A DNA stretch of 64,000 bases from Paramagnetospirillum magnetotacticum MS-1 (GTDB lineage: Bacteria; Pseudomonadota; Alphaproteobacteria; Rhodospirillales; Magnetospirillaceae). The notes below the pieces were generated by a model. That model saw only the letters and a list, made by a program, of their open reading frames with translations. It made no database searches and was not told the origin of the DNA. Positions 1 through 8,994 of the stretch are shown here, piece by piece. Made by a program: the position numbers and the translations under genes. Each line of letters starts with the position of its first letter. The stretch's first letter is position 1. The stretch covers positions 875,501 through 939,500 of the forward strand of contig NZ_JXSL01000030.1 of NCBI RefSeq assembly GCF_000829825.1. The letters run 5' to 3'.

Positions 1-730
1 CCATGCCCGCCTCCACAGGCCCCACAAGACGCACTTCGCAGGCGCCTTTCAGCCGCCGCCCGGCCTCCAGCAGAGTGGGGACGCCCTTGCGCAGGCCCAC
101 CCGGCCGACGAACAGGATGCGGGGCGCCTCGGACTCCCGACGATGGGCCGCAGGGGCAAAGCCCGCCAGATCGACCCCGTAGGGATTGACCACCAGCTTT
201 TCCGCCGCCACTCCTCGCGCCAGAAAGGTATCGCGGGCAAAGCCGGTCGGAACCGAGATCAGATCGGCAAGGACGTATTCCGCCTCCTCGCGCTCGATCA
301 TGCGGGGATCGACCCCGGCCGAGGCCAAGCCAAAGCGTTTCGCCTCCGCCGCAAGAACCTCGGCCTGATGGCGGATATGGCTGGAGCCACGCTCGATCAC
401 CACCCGGAACCCCCGTGCGCGCGCCGGGTCCATGGCTTCCAGGGTGGCGCCGCTCCAACCCACCAGGATGCCCGGCTCCTCGGGCAGATTGGCGGCAACG
501 AAACGGGCGAAGGCCTTGCCGATAAAGAGATCGGGCGACGGAACAAGGGGCAGACGCCGCAAGGCCTCCAGCCAAGCAATGGTCCGCACCGGCAGATCGG
601 CGGGCAGAAACCGGCGAACGGCAAAGGCGGGATAGGTGGTGATCAGCCGCTCCAACCGGCCCCTGCCCCATAATTCGCGGGCCAGATCAAAGCCATGAAA
701 GCGCCCGTGCACGGCGATTGTGACCCGCAT
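1..730 (-). CDS. GT4-type glycosyltransferase, C-terminus beyond window
   Basis: Partial gene: the ATG is at 730 on the minus strand and the frame stays open to base 1, giving 243 residues. The N-terminus (MRVTIAVHGRFHGFDLAREL) and the segment RILFVGRVGLRKGVPTLLEA at about residues 204-223 match the end of the first Rossmann domain and the start of the nucleotide-sugar-binding domain of GT-B (family GT4) enzymes. The EX7E motif expected later is outside the window. The start lies one base after the stop of the flippase gene, so translation is probably coupled. It would add one sugar to a polysaccharide repeat unit at the cytoplasmic face of the membrane. Donor and acceptor cannot be read from the sequence. 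Confidence 0.85.
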   Translation of the reverse strand, partial: MRVTIAVHGRFHGFDLARELWGRGRLERLITTYPAFAVRRFLPADLPVRTIAWLEALRRLPLVPSPDLFIGKAFARFVAANLPEEPGILVGWSGATLEAMDPARARGFRVVIERGSSHIRHQAEVLAAEAKRFGLASAGVDPRMIEREEAEYVLADLISVPTGFARDTFLARGVAAEKLVVNPYGVDLAGFAPAAHRRESEAPRILFVGRVGLRKGVPTLLEAGRRLKGACEVRLVGPVEAGM

Positions 731-731
731 C

Positions 732-1946
732 TCAGCCCCTCCGCCGCAGGACCAGGACGGCCAGGGCCAGAAAAGCGGCCACGCAGGACGCCGACAGCGC
801 CCAAGCCACCGGCTGCACCTCCCAAGCCCCGCTCCACCAGAACGGCGCTAAGGGCAGCAGGAATGCCGCATACTGAACCAGACGCGCCACCAGCAGCAGC
901 CGCACCCGGCGCGCCGCCACCGCATAGGAGCGCAGGACCTCGAAGGGCAACACCGCCAGGATGACCCCGACCAGGGCGGCCAGGATGGCGGCGGCGGGCG
1001 CCCAGGCGGGACCGAAGATCATGGGAACCAGGGGATCGGCCCACAGCCAGACCACCAGCGCCGCCACGCCGAGTGGCAACGCCAACAACAGCAGGGCCTT
1101 GCGGCATCCCGCCCGGCGCACACTCTCATCGTCCTGGCGCGCCAGCCAGGTGAACAGCACCCGCGAGGTCACGGGCTGAAGGAATTGCTGCGGTACCACC
1201 GCCAGACGGTTGGCCTGATAGAACAGCCCCGCGCCGGTCAGCCCGCCGACCGCGCTGACCACCAGCAGGACGAGGCGCTGGAAGCTGCCTTCCAGCACGC
1301 TGTCCAGCCAGATGCCCCGCACATTGCGCAGCACCTGACGCCACTCCATCCAGGACGGCCAATGAGGGCGATAGAAGCTCAGCGTTCCCATACCGCCAAG
1401 AACGGCAAGGCCAGCCAGGGCGATGAACAGCTCGCGGATATAGATTGTCGCCACCCCGGCTCCGCCCAAGACGAGGGCGATGGCCAACACATGCCCGGCC
1501 ACGCTGGTGCCGGTCTCGATCAGGGCCAGGAGGCCATAGCGCATGGAGCGTTCGAAGAAGGTGCGGTCATGGGTGCTCCAATGCACGATCAGCACCGCCG
1601 CCACCAGCAACAGGTCCGACCAATGCCAGACATCGTTGGTAGCCAGCCACAGCACGGTGATCAGCCCCGCCGCCAGGGTCTCGATGCCCAGAACCGAGAA
1701 CAGGCGGCGGCGAACTTCCAGGGTCATCTCGGCCTCGGGCGCGCCCAGCACCTGGGTGCCGACCCTGAGCGAGATCAGCGACAGCACCAGCCCGGCCCCC
1801 GCCTGGACCACGGCGAAACGGCCGAAATCAGCGGGATCGAGATGGCGGACCAGGACCAGATTGGCGGCAAAGGCGATCAGCGCTTGGATGATGGTTCCGC
1901 CCACCAGATAGGCGCCGCTGAGAGAGAGCTGCCGCAGCCCGGCCAT
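732..1946 (-). CDS. Wzx-type polysaccharide flippase (MOP superfamily)
   Basis: This 404-residue protein is made almost entirely of hydrophobic helices, about twelve in all. It opens with LSLSGAYLVGGTIIQALIAF and the short motif DPADFGRFAVV, which is typical of lipopolysaccharide/O-antigen translocases of the MOP superfamily. Such proteins flip undecaprenyl-linked oligosaccharides across the inner membrane. The gene sits between a heparinase-family gene (one base upstream) and a glycosyltransferase (one base downstream), as expected of a Wzx/Wzy-type assembly locus. No Wzy polymerase is visible in the window; it may lie beyond the left edge. Family assignment is firm; the substrate is unknown. 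Confidence 0.85.
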   Translation of the reverse strand: MAGLRQLSLSGAYLVGGTIIQALIAFAANLVLVRHLDPADFGRFAVVQAGAGLVLSLISLRVGTQVLGAPEAEMTLEVRRRLFSVLGIETLAAGLITVLWLATNDVWHWSDLLLVAAVLIVHWSTHDRTFFERSMRYGLLALIETGTSVAGHVLAIALVLGGAGVATIYIRELFIALAGLAVLGGMGTLSFYRPHWPSWMEWRQVLRNVRGIWLDSVLEGSFQRLVLLVVSAVGGLTGAGLFYQANRLAVVPQQFLQPVTSRVLFTWLARQDDESVRRAGCRKALLLLALPLGVAALVVWLWADPLVPMIFGPAWAPAAAILAALVGVILAVLPFEVLRSYAVAARRVRLLLVARLVQYAAFLLPLAPFWWSGAWEVQPVAWALSASCVAAFLALAVLVLRRRG

Positions 1947-1947
1947 C

Positions 1948-3543
1948 TCAGGTGATCCTCTCGAAGCGCCAGTCCAGCGTCATCCGTTCCCCGCTCAAAG
2001 GGGCCTCCACCTTAAGACAACGGGTCGGACACATCTCGTGAAAGCGGGGAGAATAGACGGAATCGTCCAGGCTCACCGTCAGGCCCTGGGCCTTGAACCG
2101 CCAGACAGCCCTTCCCGGCAAGGAAAGACGCACCCCCTCGCCCTCGGCAACAGCCGTCACCGAAGGATGCAGGTGAAAGCGGATGGCAAGGCCGTGGCGG
2201 GGGCCGGGTGCGGCGCGCGCCACCTCGTCCCGCCCGGCCAGACCGGAAGCCCCCAATTCCAGCGAGCGGCGATGGATCAGCCCAAAGCGCGTCCAGCCGT
2301 CGAACTCGCCGCGAAACCGCCCCTTTTCCACGGACGCCGCGAAATGCCGGGGCCGCCGACCCAGACGGAAGGCGCCATAAACCTCGGCACTGTCTTGATC
2401 ATCCACCGTCAGGGTGGAGTGGAAGGCCGTCCCCCGGAAGCGGTTGCGCCAATCAAGATCCTGATAGGCATAGGTGCCGCAATTGGCGATCAGCGGCACC
2501 CCCCCGTCGTAAAGCTCGAACGACAAGGTATCGGCATGGGCATGGGCGGGCAGATCGTCGGGGCAACAAGGGCCGCAATCGACCATCAGCCGGGCGCTTC
2601 CCGCCTCCAGCCGCCAGTATCCCGCACGAGGCAGGGCGGGCGGCGCCACCGCCTCTACTCGTTCAGGCCCATCGACGGTGCCATCGTTGAACTGGGCCAG
2701 CTTGCCGGGAGCCATCAGAAAGAAGGCCGCCGCCGGACGCATGCGCTCCACCGCGTCCGACAGGAAGCCCGGAACCACTTTCCCGGCTTCGCTGAACAGC
2801 ACGCAAAGCTCTTCCAGGTCGGACAGAACCTGGAAATGGTAGCTGGGCGAACGCTCGTAATGGCAGCCATCGGACAGGATCTGGCGGTTCAACTGCCGGT
2901 CCAGTTCCGTCAGCGCGCGGTCCAATCCCGTTTCGTGGCCAGGTAGGCACAGGGCACAGGCGATGGCGGCCTTGAGATTCTTGATCAGATGGTTGCCGCC
3001 CACGTCACGTTCCCACACCCGATTCAGATGGCGGGCCTGACGGTGCAAGGAGCGATGGAAGGCCGAGACGAAATCCGGCGATGCGCCCTCGCACAAGAAC
3101 CGGGCATGGGCCAGCCATGACACCAGACGCAGCGACAGAGGATAGGGATGCCAGGCCACCGGATCAAAGCGCTCGAAGCGGGCCAGCCACCGGGCCACCA
3201 GGGTACGGGCCGGTTCCCGCCCCTCGCCGCCCAAAGCCTCCAGGTCGGCCAGCCACTCGAAATAGTGCAAGGTAAAGCGCCACAGCAGGGGCATCGAGGC
3301 ATCCGCCCAGCCTTCGGCGGGGCCCTCAATCCCCACCAGCCGGATACGGCCGCTCAGGATCAGCCCGCCATTGCCGCTATCGCCGGTTTTGGGCGGCGGC
3401 GGCGCCCAAATGGGGGCGCCACTGCCGTCACCCAGGCGCGCCGAGGCAAGAGAGGTGCAAAACCAGGGCAGCCGGGCCCGGTACCACAGGCGGTACGCCA
3501 CCTGGGAAAGCCGCAGATACTGAAGCGTCCGCCACAGCCTCAT
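1948..3543 (-). CDS. Heparinase II/III-family protein in polysaccharide operon (1)
   Basis: A 531-residue protein. I chose the ATG at 3543 because it forms an ATGA overlap with the stop of the upstream glycosyltransferase; a longer open frame upstream only reads through that gene. An alpha-helical N-terminal half (FTLHYFEWLADLEAL near 90-104, GGNHLIKNLKA near 182-192, CHYERSPSYHFQVL near 227-240) is followed by the beta-rich heparinase II/III domain with HAHADTLSFEL at 334-344. Family members are polysaccharide lyases or occur as biosynthetic-locus proteins of unclear chemistry. No signal peptide is apparent, which argues against simple extracellular degradation. It may trim or epimerise nascent polymer; this is inference. 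Confidence 0.85.
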   Translation of the reverse strand: MRLWRTLQYLRLSQVAYRLWYRARLPWFCTSLASARLGDGSGAPIWAPPPPKTGDSGNGGLILSGRIRLVGIEGPAEGWADASMPLLWRFTLHYFEWLADLEALGGEGREPARTLVARWLARFERFDPVAWHPYPLSLRLVSWLAHARFLCEGASPDFVSAFHRSLHRQARHLNRVWERDVGGNHLIKNLKAAIACALCLPGHETGLDRALTELDRQLNRQILSDGCHYERSPSYHFQVLSDLEELCVLFSEAGKVVPGFLSDAVERMRPAAAFFLMAPGKLAQFNDGTVDGPERVEAVAPPALPRAGYWRLEAGSARLMVDCGPCCPDDLPAHAHADTLSFELYDGGVPLIANCGTYAYQDLDWRNRFRGTAFHSTLTVDDQDSAEVYGAFRLGRRPRHFAASVEKGRFRGEFDGWTRFGLIHRRSLELGASGLAGRDEVARAAPGPRHGLAIRFHLHPSVTAVAEGEGVRLSLPGRAVWRFKAQGLTVSLDDSVYSPRFHEMCPTRCLKVEAPLSGERMTLDWRFERIT

Positions 3544-4676
3544 GGGCGCCGCCCGGCCGCCACGCGCTCGAACATGCCGATCAGACGATCCACATGGGAT
3601 GCCCAGGTAAAGGCCTGCACCACCCTCTCGCGCCCCATCCGCACCATCTTGCCCCGCAGTTCCGCATCGCCGTCGAGACGCCGGATGCACTCTACCAAGG
3701 CCGAAGGGCGCAGGGGATCGAAATACAGCGCCGCATCGCCGCACACTTCCCGATTGACCGGGGTGTCGGCGGCGACCACCGGAAGGCCGCTGCTCAGCGC
3801 CTCCACCATGGGATGGCCGAAGGTCTCGGAGATGGAGGGAAAGACGAAAACGTCATGGCCGTGATAAAGGCCCGGCAGATCCTCATAGCGCCGCCGTCCC
3901 AACTCCACCAAACCGTCGGTTTCGGCCTGTTCCAGGAGGATATGGTCGTGGATGCCGCCCAGAAAGTCGCGGGTCTCGGCCCGCGACATGGTAATGGTCG
4001 CCCGTGTCTCGATTCCCTCGGCCAGCAGGCCGCGCACCGCTTGGCAGACCAAGCCGGGCTGCTTGTGGGGATAATAGACCGACACATAGAGCAGCCGAAG
4101 AGTACCGTCACCGCGCCACGGCCGAGATGCCCCACAGGGCGGCGCGAAAGCATCGCTCAATGTTCCGTAGGAATTGACCTCGACCTTGCCCTCCAGGTCG
4201 GGCGCCCAGGCCAGCAGCATGTCGCGCATGGTGGCGGTGGGCGTGATCACCAGATCAGAACTGCGCGCCGAGCCGATGATCAGGCGGCGGCGGATGCCGC
4301 GCTGAAATCCGGCCACCGGTCCCTGTTCCGGTGTGCAATTGGCCAGATAGAAGGGATCGAACAGCCCGCCTTCGCGCACCAGCAGAACCTGGGGCACCGG
4401 CGAGCGGAACAGACCGAAATTAGCCGAGGAGAACAAGACGTCGGGCGCAATGCGCCGAACCGTCTCGCGCCAAATGGTCTGTTCCCAGGCGAAGCGCCGC
4501 AGTGGCCTGAGATCCGAGGCGGCCAGACGCAACACCCCCGGCCCCTCATCGGGAAAACGGGCCGAGACCGCGAAAGTGGACTTCACCCGCCGCTCGTTGA
4601 AACTGGCCAGCAGATTGCGGGTATAGGTGACGATGCCGCCCATGCGGGCCGAAATGGCGTTGACCAGAATCTTCAT
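3540..4676 (-). CDS. GT4 glycosyltransferase (1)
   Basis: A complete 378-residue GT-B enzyme. The N-terminus MKILVNAISARMGGIVTYTR carries the glycine-rich donor/acceptor loop, and the family EX7E motif is in SETFGHPMVEA (Glu284 and Glu292). It overlaps both neighbours by four bases (ATGA), so it is translationally coupled in the operon. It resembles the 374-residue enzyme encoded at 6928-8052: both share the INA..A..GG.VTY.RN start, an AWEQ motif near residue 63-80 and the same C-terminal layout, so the two look like old paralogues. The sugar donor is unknown. Confidence 0.9.
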   Translation of the reverse strand: MKILVNAISARMGGIVTYTRNLLASFNERRVKSTFAVSARFPDEGPGVLRLAASDLRPLRRFAWEQTIWRETVRRIAPDVLFSSANFGLFRSPVPQVLLVREGGLFDPFYLANCTPEQGPVAGFQRGIRRRLIIGSARSSDLVITPTATMRDMLLAWAPDLEGKVEVNSYGTLSDAFAPPCGASRPWRGDGTLRLLYVSVYYPHKQPGLVCQAVRGLLAEGIETRATITMSRAETRDFLGGIHDHILLEQAETDGLVELGRRRYEDLPGLYHGHDVFVFPSISETFGHPMVEALSSGLPVVAADTPVNREVCGDAALYFDPLRPSALVECIRRLDGDAELRGKMVRMGRERVVQAFTWASHVDRLIGMFERVAAGRRP

Positions 4677-5725
4677 GGGGTCGGCTCCTGCCCGGCCAGA
4701 TGGCCGAGAATGGTCTTCAGGCGGGTCGGATGGTCATGGCCATCGGCCAGAACCCGGCGGCGTCCAGCGGCGGCGGCGGCGGAGCGGGCGGATTCGTCCG
4801 CCAACCATCGACGGCACTGGGCGATCAGTTCCCCATCATCGGAGAAGAACGCCGCCTGGTGATCGGGGGCCAGCAGGCGCTCCGCCTCGGCCGAGCGTTC
4901 GTGCAGCATAAACCCGCCGCAGGCGGGAATCTCCACCGTGCGGCAAGTCTGCAGGTCGCGGTTACCCTTGCGCAGAAAGCCCAGATTGATGCGGCTGGCC
5001 GAGACAACGCGGGCATAGTCTTCGTCATAGACCGGGCGGGCCTCGACCTTGAGATTGGCATGGGCTCCGGCCAGACCCTGCCAGCCATTGCCCCACACCC
5101 GAACCTCCAGTCCAACCTGGGCCAGGGCCAGCAGGCTTTGGGCGCGCGGCCCCTCATAGGTGCCGACAAAGGCGATATCGGCTTTAAATGCCCGTCGCTC
5201 GTCCTCGGACAGATCCATGGGGCGATGGAGATGGGGATCGAAGGAATTGTCCACGAACAGGATACGGCCCACCCCCAGGGAGGGCATCTCCTCGGGGCGG
5301 GCGTTGAAGCTCTTGGTGGTGACCCACAGGTCGAACAGGGGCAGCGCGCCCTCGATCTGCCGCGAGCGGTGCACCGGGTTCATCATGTCGTCCTCGGCAT
5401 ACCAGACCAGCCGGGCCGAGGCGCAAACCGCTTTGACCCGCCGTAAGGTGGACGCCGTGATCATGGGCGCGGCCTCGATCCACACCACGTCGCAGCCCCG
5501 CTCCGCGGCCCGCACAAGGCCCTTATTCGCGTCGACCGGATCGGCGGGACGGCGCAGGCGGTAACGCAGGCGATCCATCAGGCTGGGCCGGTCCTCATAG
5601 GTGGCGCCTGGCCGGTTGATGGGGATCATGGTCACCCGGTGGCCCAGTTCGGATAGAGCGCGGGCCCGCTGGGGCGTACGGCTGCCGGTGATGGTCTGGC
5701 CCACCAGGATGATCTCAGCGCACAT
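4673..5725 (-). CDS. CgeB/Glyco_trans_1_2-type glycosyltransferase
   Basis: A 350-residue protein starting MCAEIILVGQTITGSRTPQR. The ATG at 5725 lies inside the end of the upstream gene (11-base overlap); earlier in-frame ATGs fall deeper in that gene. Features of CgeB/GT1_2-like enzymes are present: a first domain with WYAEDDMMNP and an FVDNSFDPHLH segment, and a C-terminal domain with FVGTYEGPRAQ and PACGGFMLHERSAEAERLL. In such proteins the last motif lies where the GT-B nucleotide-sugar site is. It overlaps the following glycosyltransferase by four bases. It probably adds a sugar in the same repeat unit. Confidence 0.8.
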   Translation of the reverse strand: MCAEIILVGQTITGSRTPQRARALSELGHRVTMIPINRPGATYEDRPSLMDRLRYRLRRPADPVDANKGLVRAAERGCDVVWIEAAPMITASTLRRVKAVCASARLVWYAEDDMMNPVHRSRQIEGALPLFDLWVTTKSFNARPEEMPSLGVGRILFVDNSFDPHLHRPMDLSEDERRAFKADIAFVGTYEGPRAQSLLALAQVGLEVRVWGNGWQGLAGAHANLKVEARPVYDEDYARVVSASRINLGFLRKGNRDLQTCRTVEIPACGGFMLHERSAEAERLLAPDHQAAFFSDDGELIAQCRRWLADESARSAAAAAGRRRVLADGHDHPTRLKTILGHLAGQEPTP

Positions 5726-6818
5726 GGGCCAATGCCTCGCGCAGACCGGCCAGATCGGCTTCGAAATCCCAGGTGGCAATGCGCGACGCCGCCGCGCGGC
5801 CCATCTCCTGGGAGTGCGCCAGAACCCGGCTCAACGCCTGGGCCAAGGCTTGGGCGTCACCGGCAGGAAACACCGCGCCGCAGCCCGCATCCACCAGATC
5901 GCGGGCGGCGCCCACCTGATCGCTGACCACGATTGCGGTGCCGCAGGCCATGGCCTCGTTGACCGCCAGGCCCCAGGGCTCGGATTCCGACGGCAGGACG
6001 AAGGCATCGGCCATGGCATAAAGCGCTGGCAATTCACTCTGGTTGCGAAAGCCAGCGAAGACGATCCCCGTGGCGCGGCGCGCCTCCAGCTCGGCCCGCA
6101 TCTCGCCATCGCCCACCATCAGCAAAACCGGACGGGGAGCAGCCATCCTTTCCCAGGCGTCCAGCAACAGATCGGGACGCTTGCGCCGCTGGAACTTGCC
6201 CGCGAACAACACCACCTGGGAATCCTCGGGAATGCCCAACTCACGGCGCAACCCGGCAAGGTCAGCCGCCGCAGCACCGGCGGCGAAGGCCGCGTTATCC
6301 ACGGCATAGGGAACGTGAAACACCTGCTCGGGCGCCACACCACGCCGCAGATAATAGTCGCGGTTGGCCGAACCGATGGCGAGAAAAGCCGCCGTGCGCG
6401 CAAACACCCAATTCAGGAAGCGCCGCTTGGCCCAGCCGCGTAACCCTTTGCCATCGGGCATGGCCTGATCCTGGTTCTCGCCGCGCATCAGCACCGGGCG
6501 GCCTTCCACCTTGGCCAGGGCCAGGGCACGCAACAGCATGGACGAGCCCCAACCGTGCAACCAGACCACATCGGCCTTGAGGATTTCCGTCCGAAGATCG
6601 GTCTCGGCCAGGGCGACACTGTCATAACCCTGGCGCAACGGAACGTCCCAGGCCAACCGCACCCCGAACCCGGAATCGAAATATCCGCCCTCGGTGTCGG
6701 TCCGCCCGAACACCACCCTCAGCGCGATGCCGGGTTCGGCAGCCAGGCGGGCGAGCAGCGGCGCTTGGTACTGAATGGGATGACTGACGAGATACAAAAG
6801 GCGGACTGGAAGACTCAT
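5715..6818 (-). CDS. GT4 glycosyltransferase (2)
   Basis: A 367-residue GT4 enzyme. The start MSLPVRLLYLVSHPIQYQAP at 6818 is preferred over an open upstream extension, because the extension runs through a dispersed repeat and the end of the previous gene. The first domain shows SHPIQYQAPLLARL, seen in many exopolysaccharide glycosyltransferases; the second carries FAGKFQRRKRPDLLLDA (about 205-221) and EPWGLAVNE with the EX7E glutamates at 280 and 288. The start codon lies four bases from the conserved tail of a structured repeat (6822-6890), so this is the one point in the glycosyltransferase run where operon spacing is broken. Confidence 0.88.
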   Translation of the reverse strand: MSLPVRLLYLVSHPIQYQAPLLARLAAEPGIALRVVFGRTDTEGGYFDSGFGVRLAWDVPLRQGYDSVALAETDLRTEILKADVVWLHGWGSSMLLRALALAKVEGRPVLMRGENQDQAMPDGKGLRGWAKRRFLNWVFARTAAFLAIGSANRDYYLRRGVAPEQVFHVPYAVDNAAFAAGAAAADLAGLRRELGIPEDSQVVLFAGKFQRRKRPDLLLDAWERMAAPRPVLLMVGDGEMRAELEARRATGIVFAGFRNQSELPALYAMADAFVLPSESEPWGLAVNEAMACGTAIVVSDQVGAARDLVDAGCGAVFPAGDAQALAQALSRVLAHSQEMGRAAASRIATWDFEADLAGLREALAHVR

Positions 6819-6821
6819 GAT

Positions 6822-6890
6822 GGCGCCCTCAATCGCCGGGCGGGCGCGAGCGCCCTTGGCTCCCGTGCCATAAGGCGCGCGGCCGCGCTT
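6822..6890 (-). repeat. Structured repeat family A, copy 1
   Basis: Read on the minus strand this copy has a TTAT-loop hairpin (arms 6864-6869 and 6874-6879, one A-C mismatch on this strand), a GGGCG/CGCCC hairpin (6842-6846 and 6851-6855), then a tail like CCCGGCGATTGAGGGCGCC next to the start codon at 6818. The same order of parts occurs at 33539-33612, 38306-38378, 38411-38486 and 57212-57285. The stem-1 hairpin of other copies is not preserved here; a different hairpin lies at 6900-6924. Confidence 0.75.
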
Positions 6891-6899
6891 GCGACCGTC

Positions 6900-6924
6900 C
6901 AGCGGTCGAAGGTTTCGACCGCTG
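6900..6924 (-). terminator. Perfect 11-bp hairpin just after a glycosyltransferase stop
   Basis: CAGCGGTCGAA and TTCGACCGCTG pair perfectly around a three-base loop. The hairpin begins three bases after the stop codon of the minus-strand gene 6928-8052. No U-rich run follows, so it may protect or partly terminate the transcript rather than be a canonical Rho-independent terminator. Confidence 0.5.
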
Positions 6925-6927
6925 GTA

Positions 6928-8052
6928 TCATCGGGCCGCCTCGCGTAAGAGATCGGCGGTCCGCTTCGCTGTGATATCCCACGAGAAATTCCCAGCCCGC
7001 GCCAAACCCCGCCGTCCCAGGTCATCACGCGCCGCCTCGTCACCCAGCAAGGTGATCACCCTCTGGGCCATGGCGTCCACGTCCAGGGGGGCGAAATACT
7101 GGACGCCATCTCCCGCCACTTCGGGCATGGCCGCGATATTGGAGCAGAGCACCGGCGCGCCGCAGGCCATGGCTTCCACCAGCGGATTGCCGAAGGTTTC
7201 CACCGTGGACGGAAAGACGAACAACGAGCAGCAGCGATACAATTCCACTAGCCGGGACGGCGACACCCCACCCAGGAATTCTACCGCGTCTTCCAGGCCA
7301 TGACGGCGGATAACCTCCATCAGTTCGCCATGATACTCCGCATCCACCAGCCGCCCCGCCACCACCAGACGCACCTCGGGATAGACGGCGCGAATGGCCG
7401 GAAGGGCGGCGATCAGGGTGTGGAGGTTCTTCTGCACATAGACGTCGGATACCGCCAGAAGCTTGCCCGGCACCCGGCGCACGGACGGGTCGGGGGTGAA
7501 GCGGACGTCCACACCGTGGTGAATCACTTCAATCTTGCGGCCAAACCAACCGGGTAGGCCGAAGCCGAGCGCCTTACGGGCATAATCCGACACCGCCACC
7601 GCCCGACGGCAGCCCAACAGCGACACCATGGTGGCCAGGGCCAGCCCGACCCAATACAGACGCTTGGCCATGCGCCGCTCGCGCTGGACCACCGCCAGGG
7701 AATTGCGCAGCACGATCACCGGATTGGGTGCCAGCAGCGGACCGTAATTGGCGGGCGAAAAGGTGACATCGGCACCCATCTCATGGGCCAGGACGGGCAG
7801 CGCGATCTGCTCCCAGGCCAGCAGACGCAAGAAGGTGGCCCTGAAATCCAGCAAATGGAGCCGGATACCCTCGGGCGGCTCGCCGAACAGCTCGTACTGG
7901 TCCACATGCAAGAAGAGATGAAACTCCAGATCCTCGGCCTTCACCAGTGGCGCCAGGATGTTGCGCAAATACGTGACGCCGCCTCCGCTCTTGGCGTGCA
8001 AGGCGTTGATGATCACCCGGATCTTGCCGTTGGACCTGATTCCATCTCCCAT
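6928..8052 (-). CDS. GT4 glycosyltransferase (3)
   Basis: A 374-residue GT4 enzyme starting MGDGIRSNGKIRVIINALHA. The ATG at 8052 shares one base with the upstream stop (TGATG arrangement), which supports this start. The glycine-rich GGGVTYLRN loop is at 23-31, LAWEQ at 78-82, HHGVD at 178-182, and the EX7E motif in ETFGNPLVE (Glu285, Glu293). It is similar along its length to the 378-residue enzyme at 3540-4676. It probably makes another linkage of the same glycan; specificity cannot be inferred. Confidence 0.9.
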   Translation of the reverse strand: MGDGIRSNGKIRVIINALHAKSGGGVTYLRNILAPLVKAEDLEFHLFLHVDQYELFGEPPEGIRLHLLDFRATFLRLLAWEQIALPVLAHEMGADVTFSPANYGPLLAPNPVIVLRNSLAVVQRERRMAKRLYWVGLALATMVSLLGCRRAVAVSDYARKALGFGLPGWFGRKIEVIHHGVDVRFTPDPSVRRVPGKLLAVSDVYVQKNLHTLIAALPAIRAVYPEVRLVVAGRLVDAEYHGELMEVIRRHGLEDAVEFLGGVSPSRLVELYRCCSLFVFPSTVETFGNPLVEAMACGAPVLCSNIAAMPEVAGDGVQYFAPLDVDAMAQRVITLLGDEAARDDLGRRGLARAGNFSWDITAKRTADLLREAAR

Positions 8053-8993
8053 CACAAACTCTCCTCGGCCGCCGGACCCAGCCGAGCAATGAAATCGGGC
8101 CGCTTGCCGGTGCTGAACGGCAGACGAACCAACATCTCGGCCAGCCGCAGCGGCAGCAATACCCCCTGGCCCAGCGCCGCGCTCCACTCTCCGCGCGCCT
8201 TGTGTCCCATCACCGCCTCATAATGGATGATGATGGTGCGCAGCACCACCAGCCCCAGGACAGGGCCGGGCAAATGGCGCAGGATTCCCATATGGCGACG
8301 CAGGATAGCCAGTGAACAGGCCACTTTGCGGCCAATACGGCTGGTGATGCCCTCGGGCGCCAGGGTATAGCGCAGCAGCGGATCGGCGAAGGTCTCGAAC
8401 CGCCCCCCCGCCTGGGCCAGCACCGCCAGCCACAATTCGTAATCCTGAGCCGAGCGCAGATCTACGTCGAAACCGCCCACCGCCAGGACCGCGTCACGGC
8501 GCACCACCACGGTGGAGGACGAAATGAAACCGCGCAGGAACAAGGACCGGTAAGGATCGGCGGGGTTGCGCAGCCAGCGCGCCCGGCTGTCGTTCAAGAC
8601 CTCGCTCTCGGGCCCCACATTGAACAGGTTGTGGGAACACATGACCAGATCGCCCGCCGCCAGCACCGCCATGGACCGCTCGATCTTGGGACTCAGCCAC
8701 TCGTCATCGGCATCGAGAAAGGCCAGCCAGGTGCTTTGCGCCGCCGCCACCGCCCTGTTGCGCGCCGCGCCCGCCCCCTGGTTGGGCTGGCGGAACAGGC
8801 GCAGACGGATGCCGTTCATCCTTCCCGCCATGGCCCGTACTGCCTGGGCCGTTTCATCGGTGGAACCGTCATCGACCACGATGACTTCCATGGGCCGCAG
8901 AGTCTGAGCGGCGATGGAGGCCAGGGCACGGCCCACCGTGTCTGCGTTGTTGAAGGCGGGCATTACCACCGAGACATCGGCGAAACCGGTCAT
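8052..8993 (-). CDS. GT2-family glycosyltransferase
   Basis: A 313-residue GT-A enzyme, and the only inverting GT2-type enzyme of the run. The start MTGFADVSVVMPAFNNADTV is followed by VIVVDDGSTDET (DDGSTD at 41-46) and the DXD-like metal site FLDADDEWL (94-97), then GGFDVDLRSAQDYELWL, typical of GT2 acceptor-side motifs. The C-terminal part (about 220-313) is helical and basic and may lie on the membrane. Its ATG is one base after the stop of the heparinase-family gene, and its own stop overlaps the next start. Confidence 0.92.
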   Translation of the reverse strand: MTGFADVSVVMPAFNNADTVGRALASIAAQTLRPMEVIVVDDGSTDETAQAVRAMAGRMNGIRLRLFRQPNQGAGAARNRAVAAAQSTWLAFLDADDEWLSPKIERSMAVLAAGDLVMCSHNLFNVGPESEVLNDSRARWLRNPADPYRSLFLRGFISSSTVVVRRDAVLAVGGFDVDLRSAQDYELWLAVLAQAGGRFETFADPLLRYTLAPEGITSRIGRKVACSLAILRRHMGILRHLPGPVLGLVVLRTIIIHYEAVMGHKARGEWSAALGQGVLLPLRLAEMLVRLPFSTGKRPDFIARLGPAAEESL

Positions 8994-8994
8994 C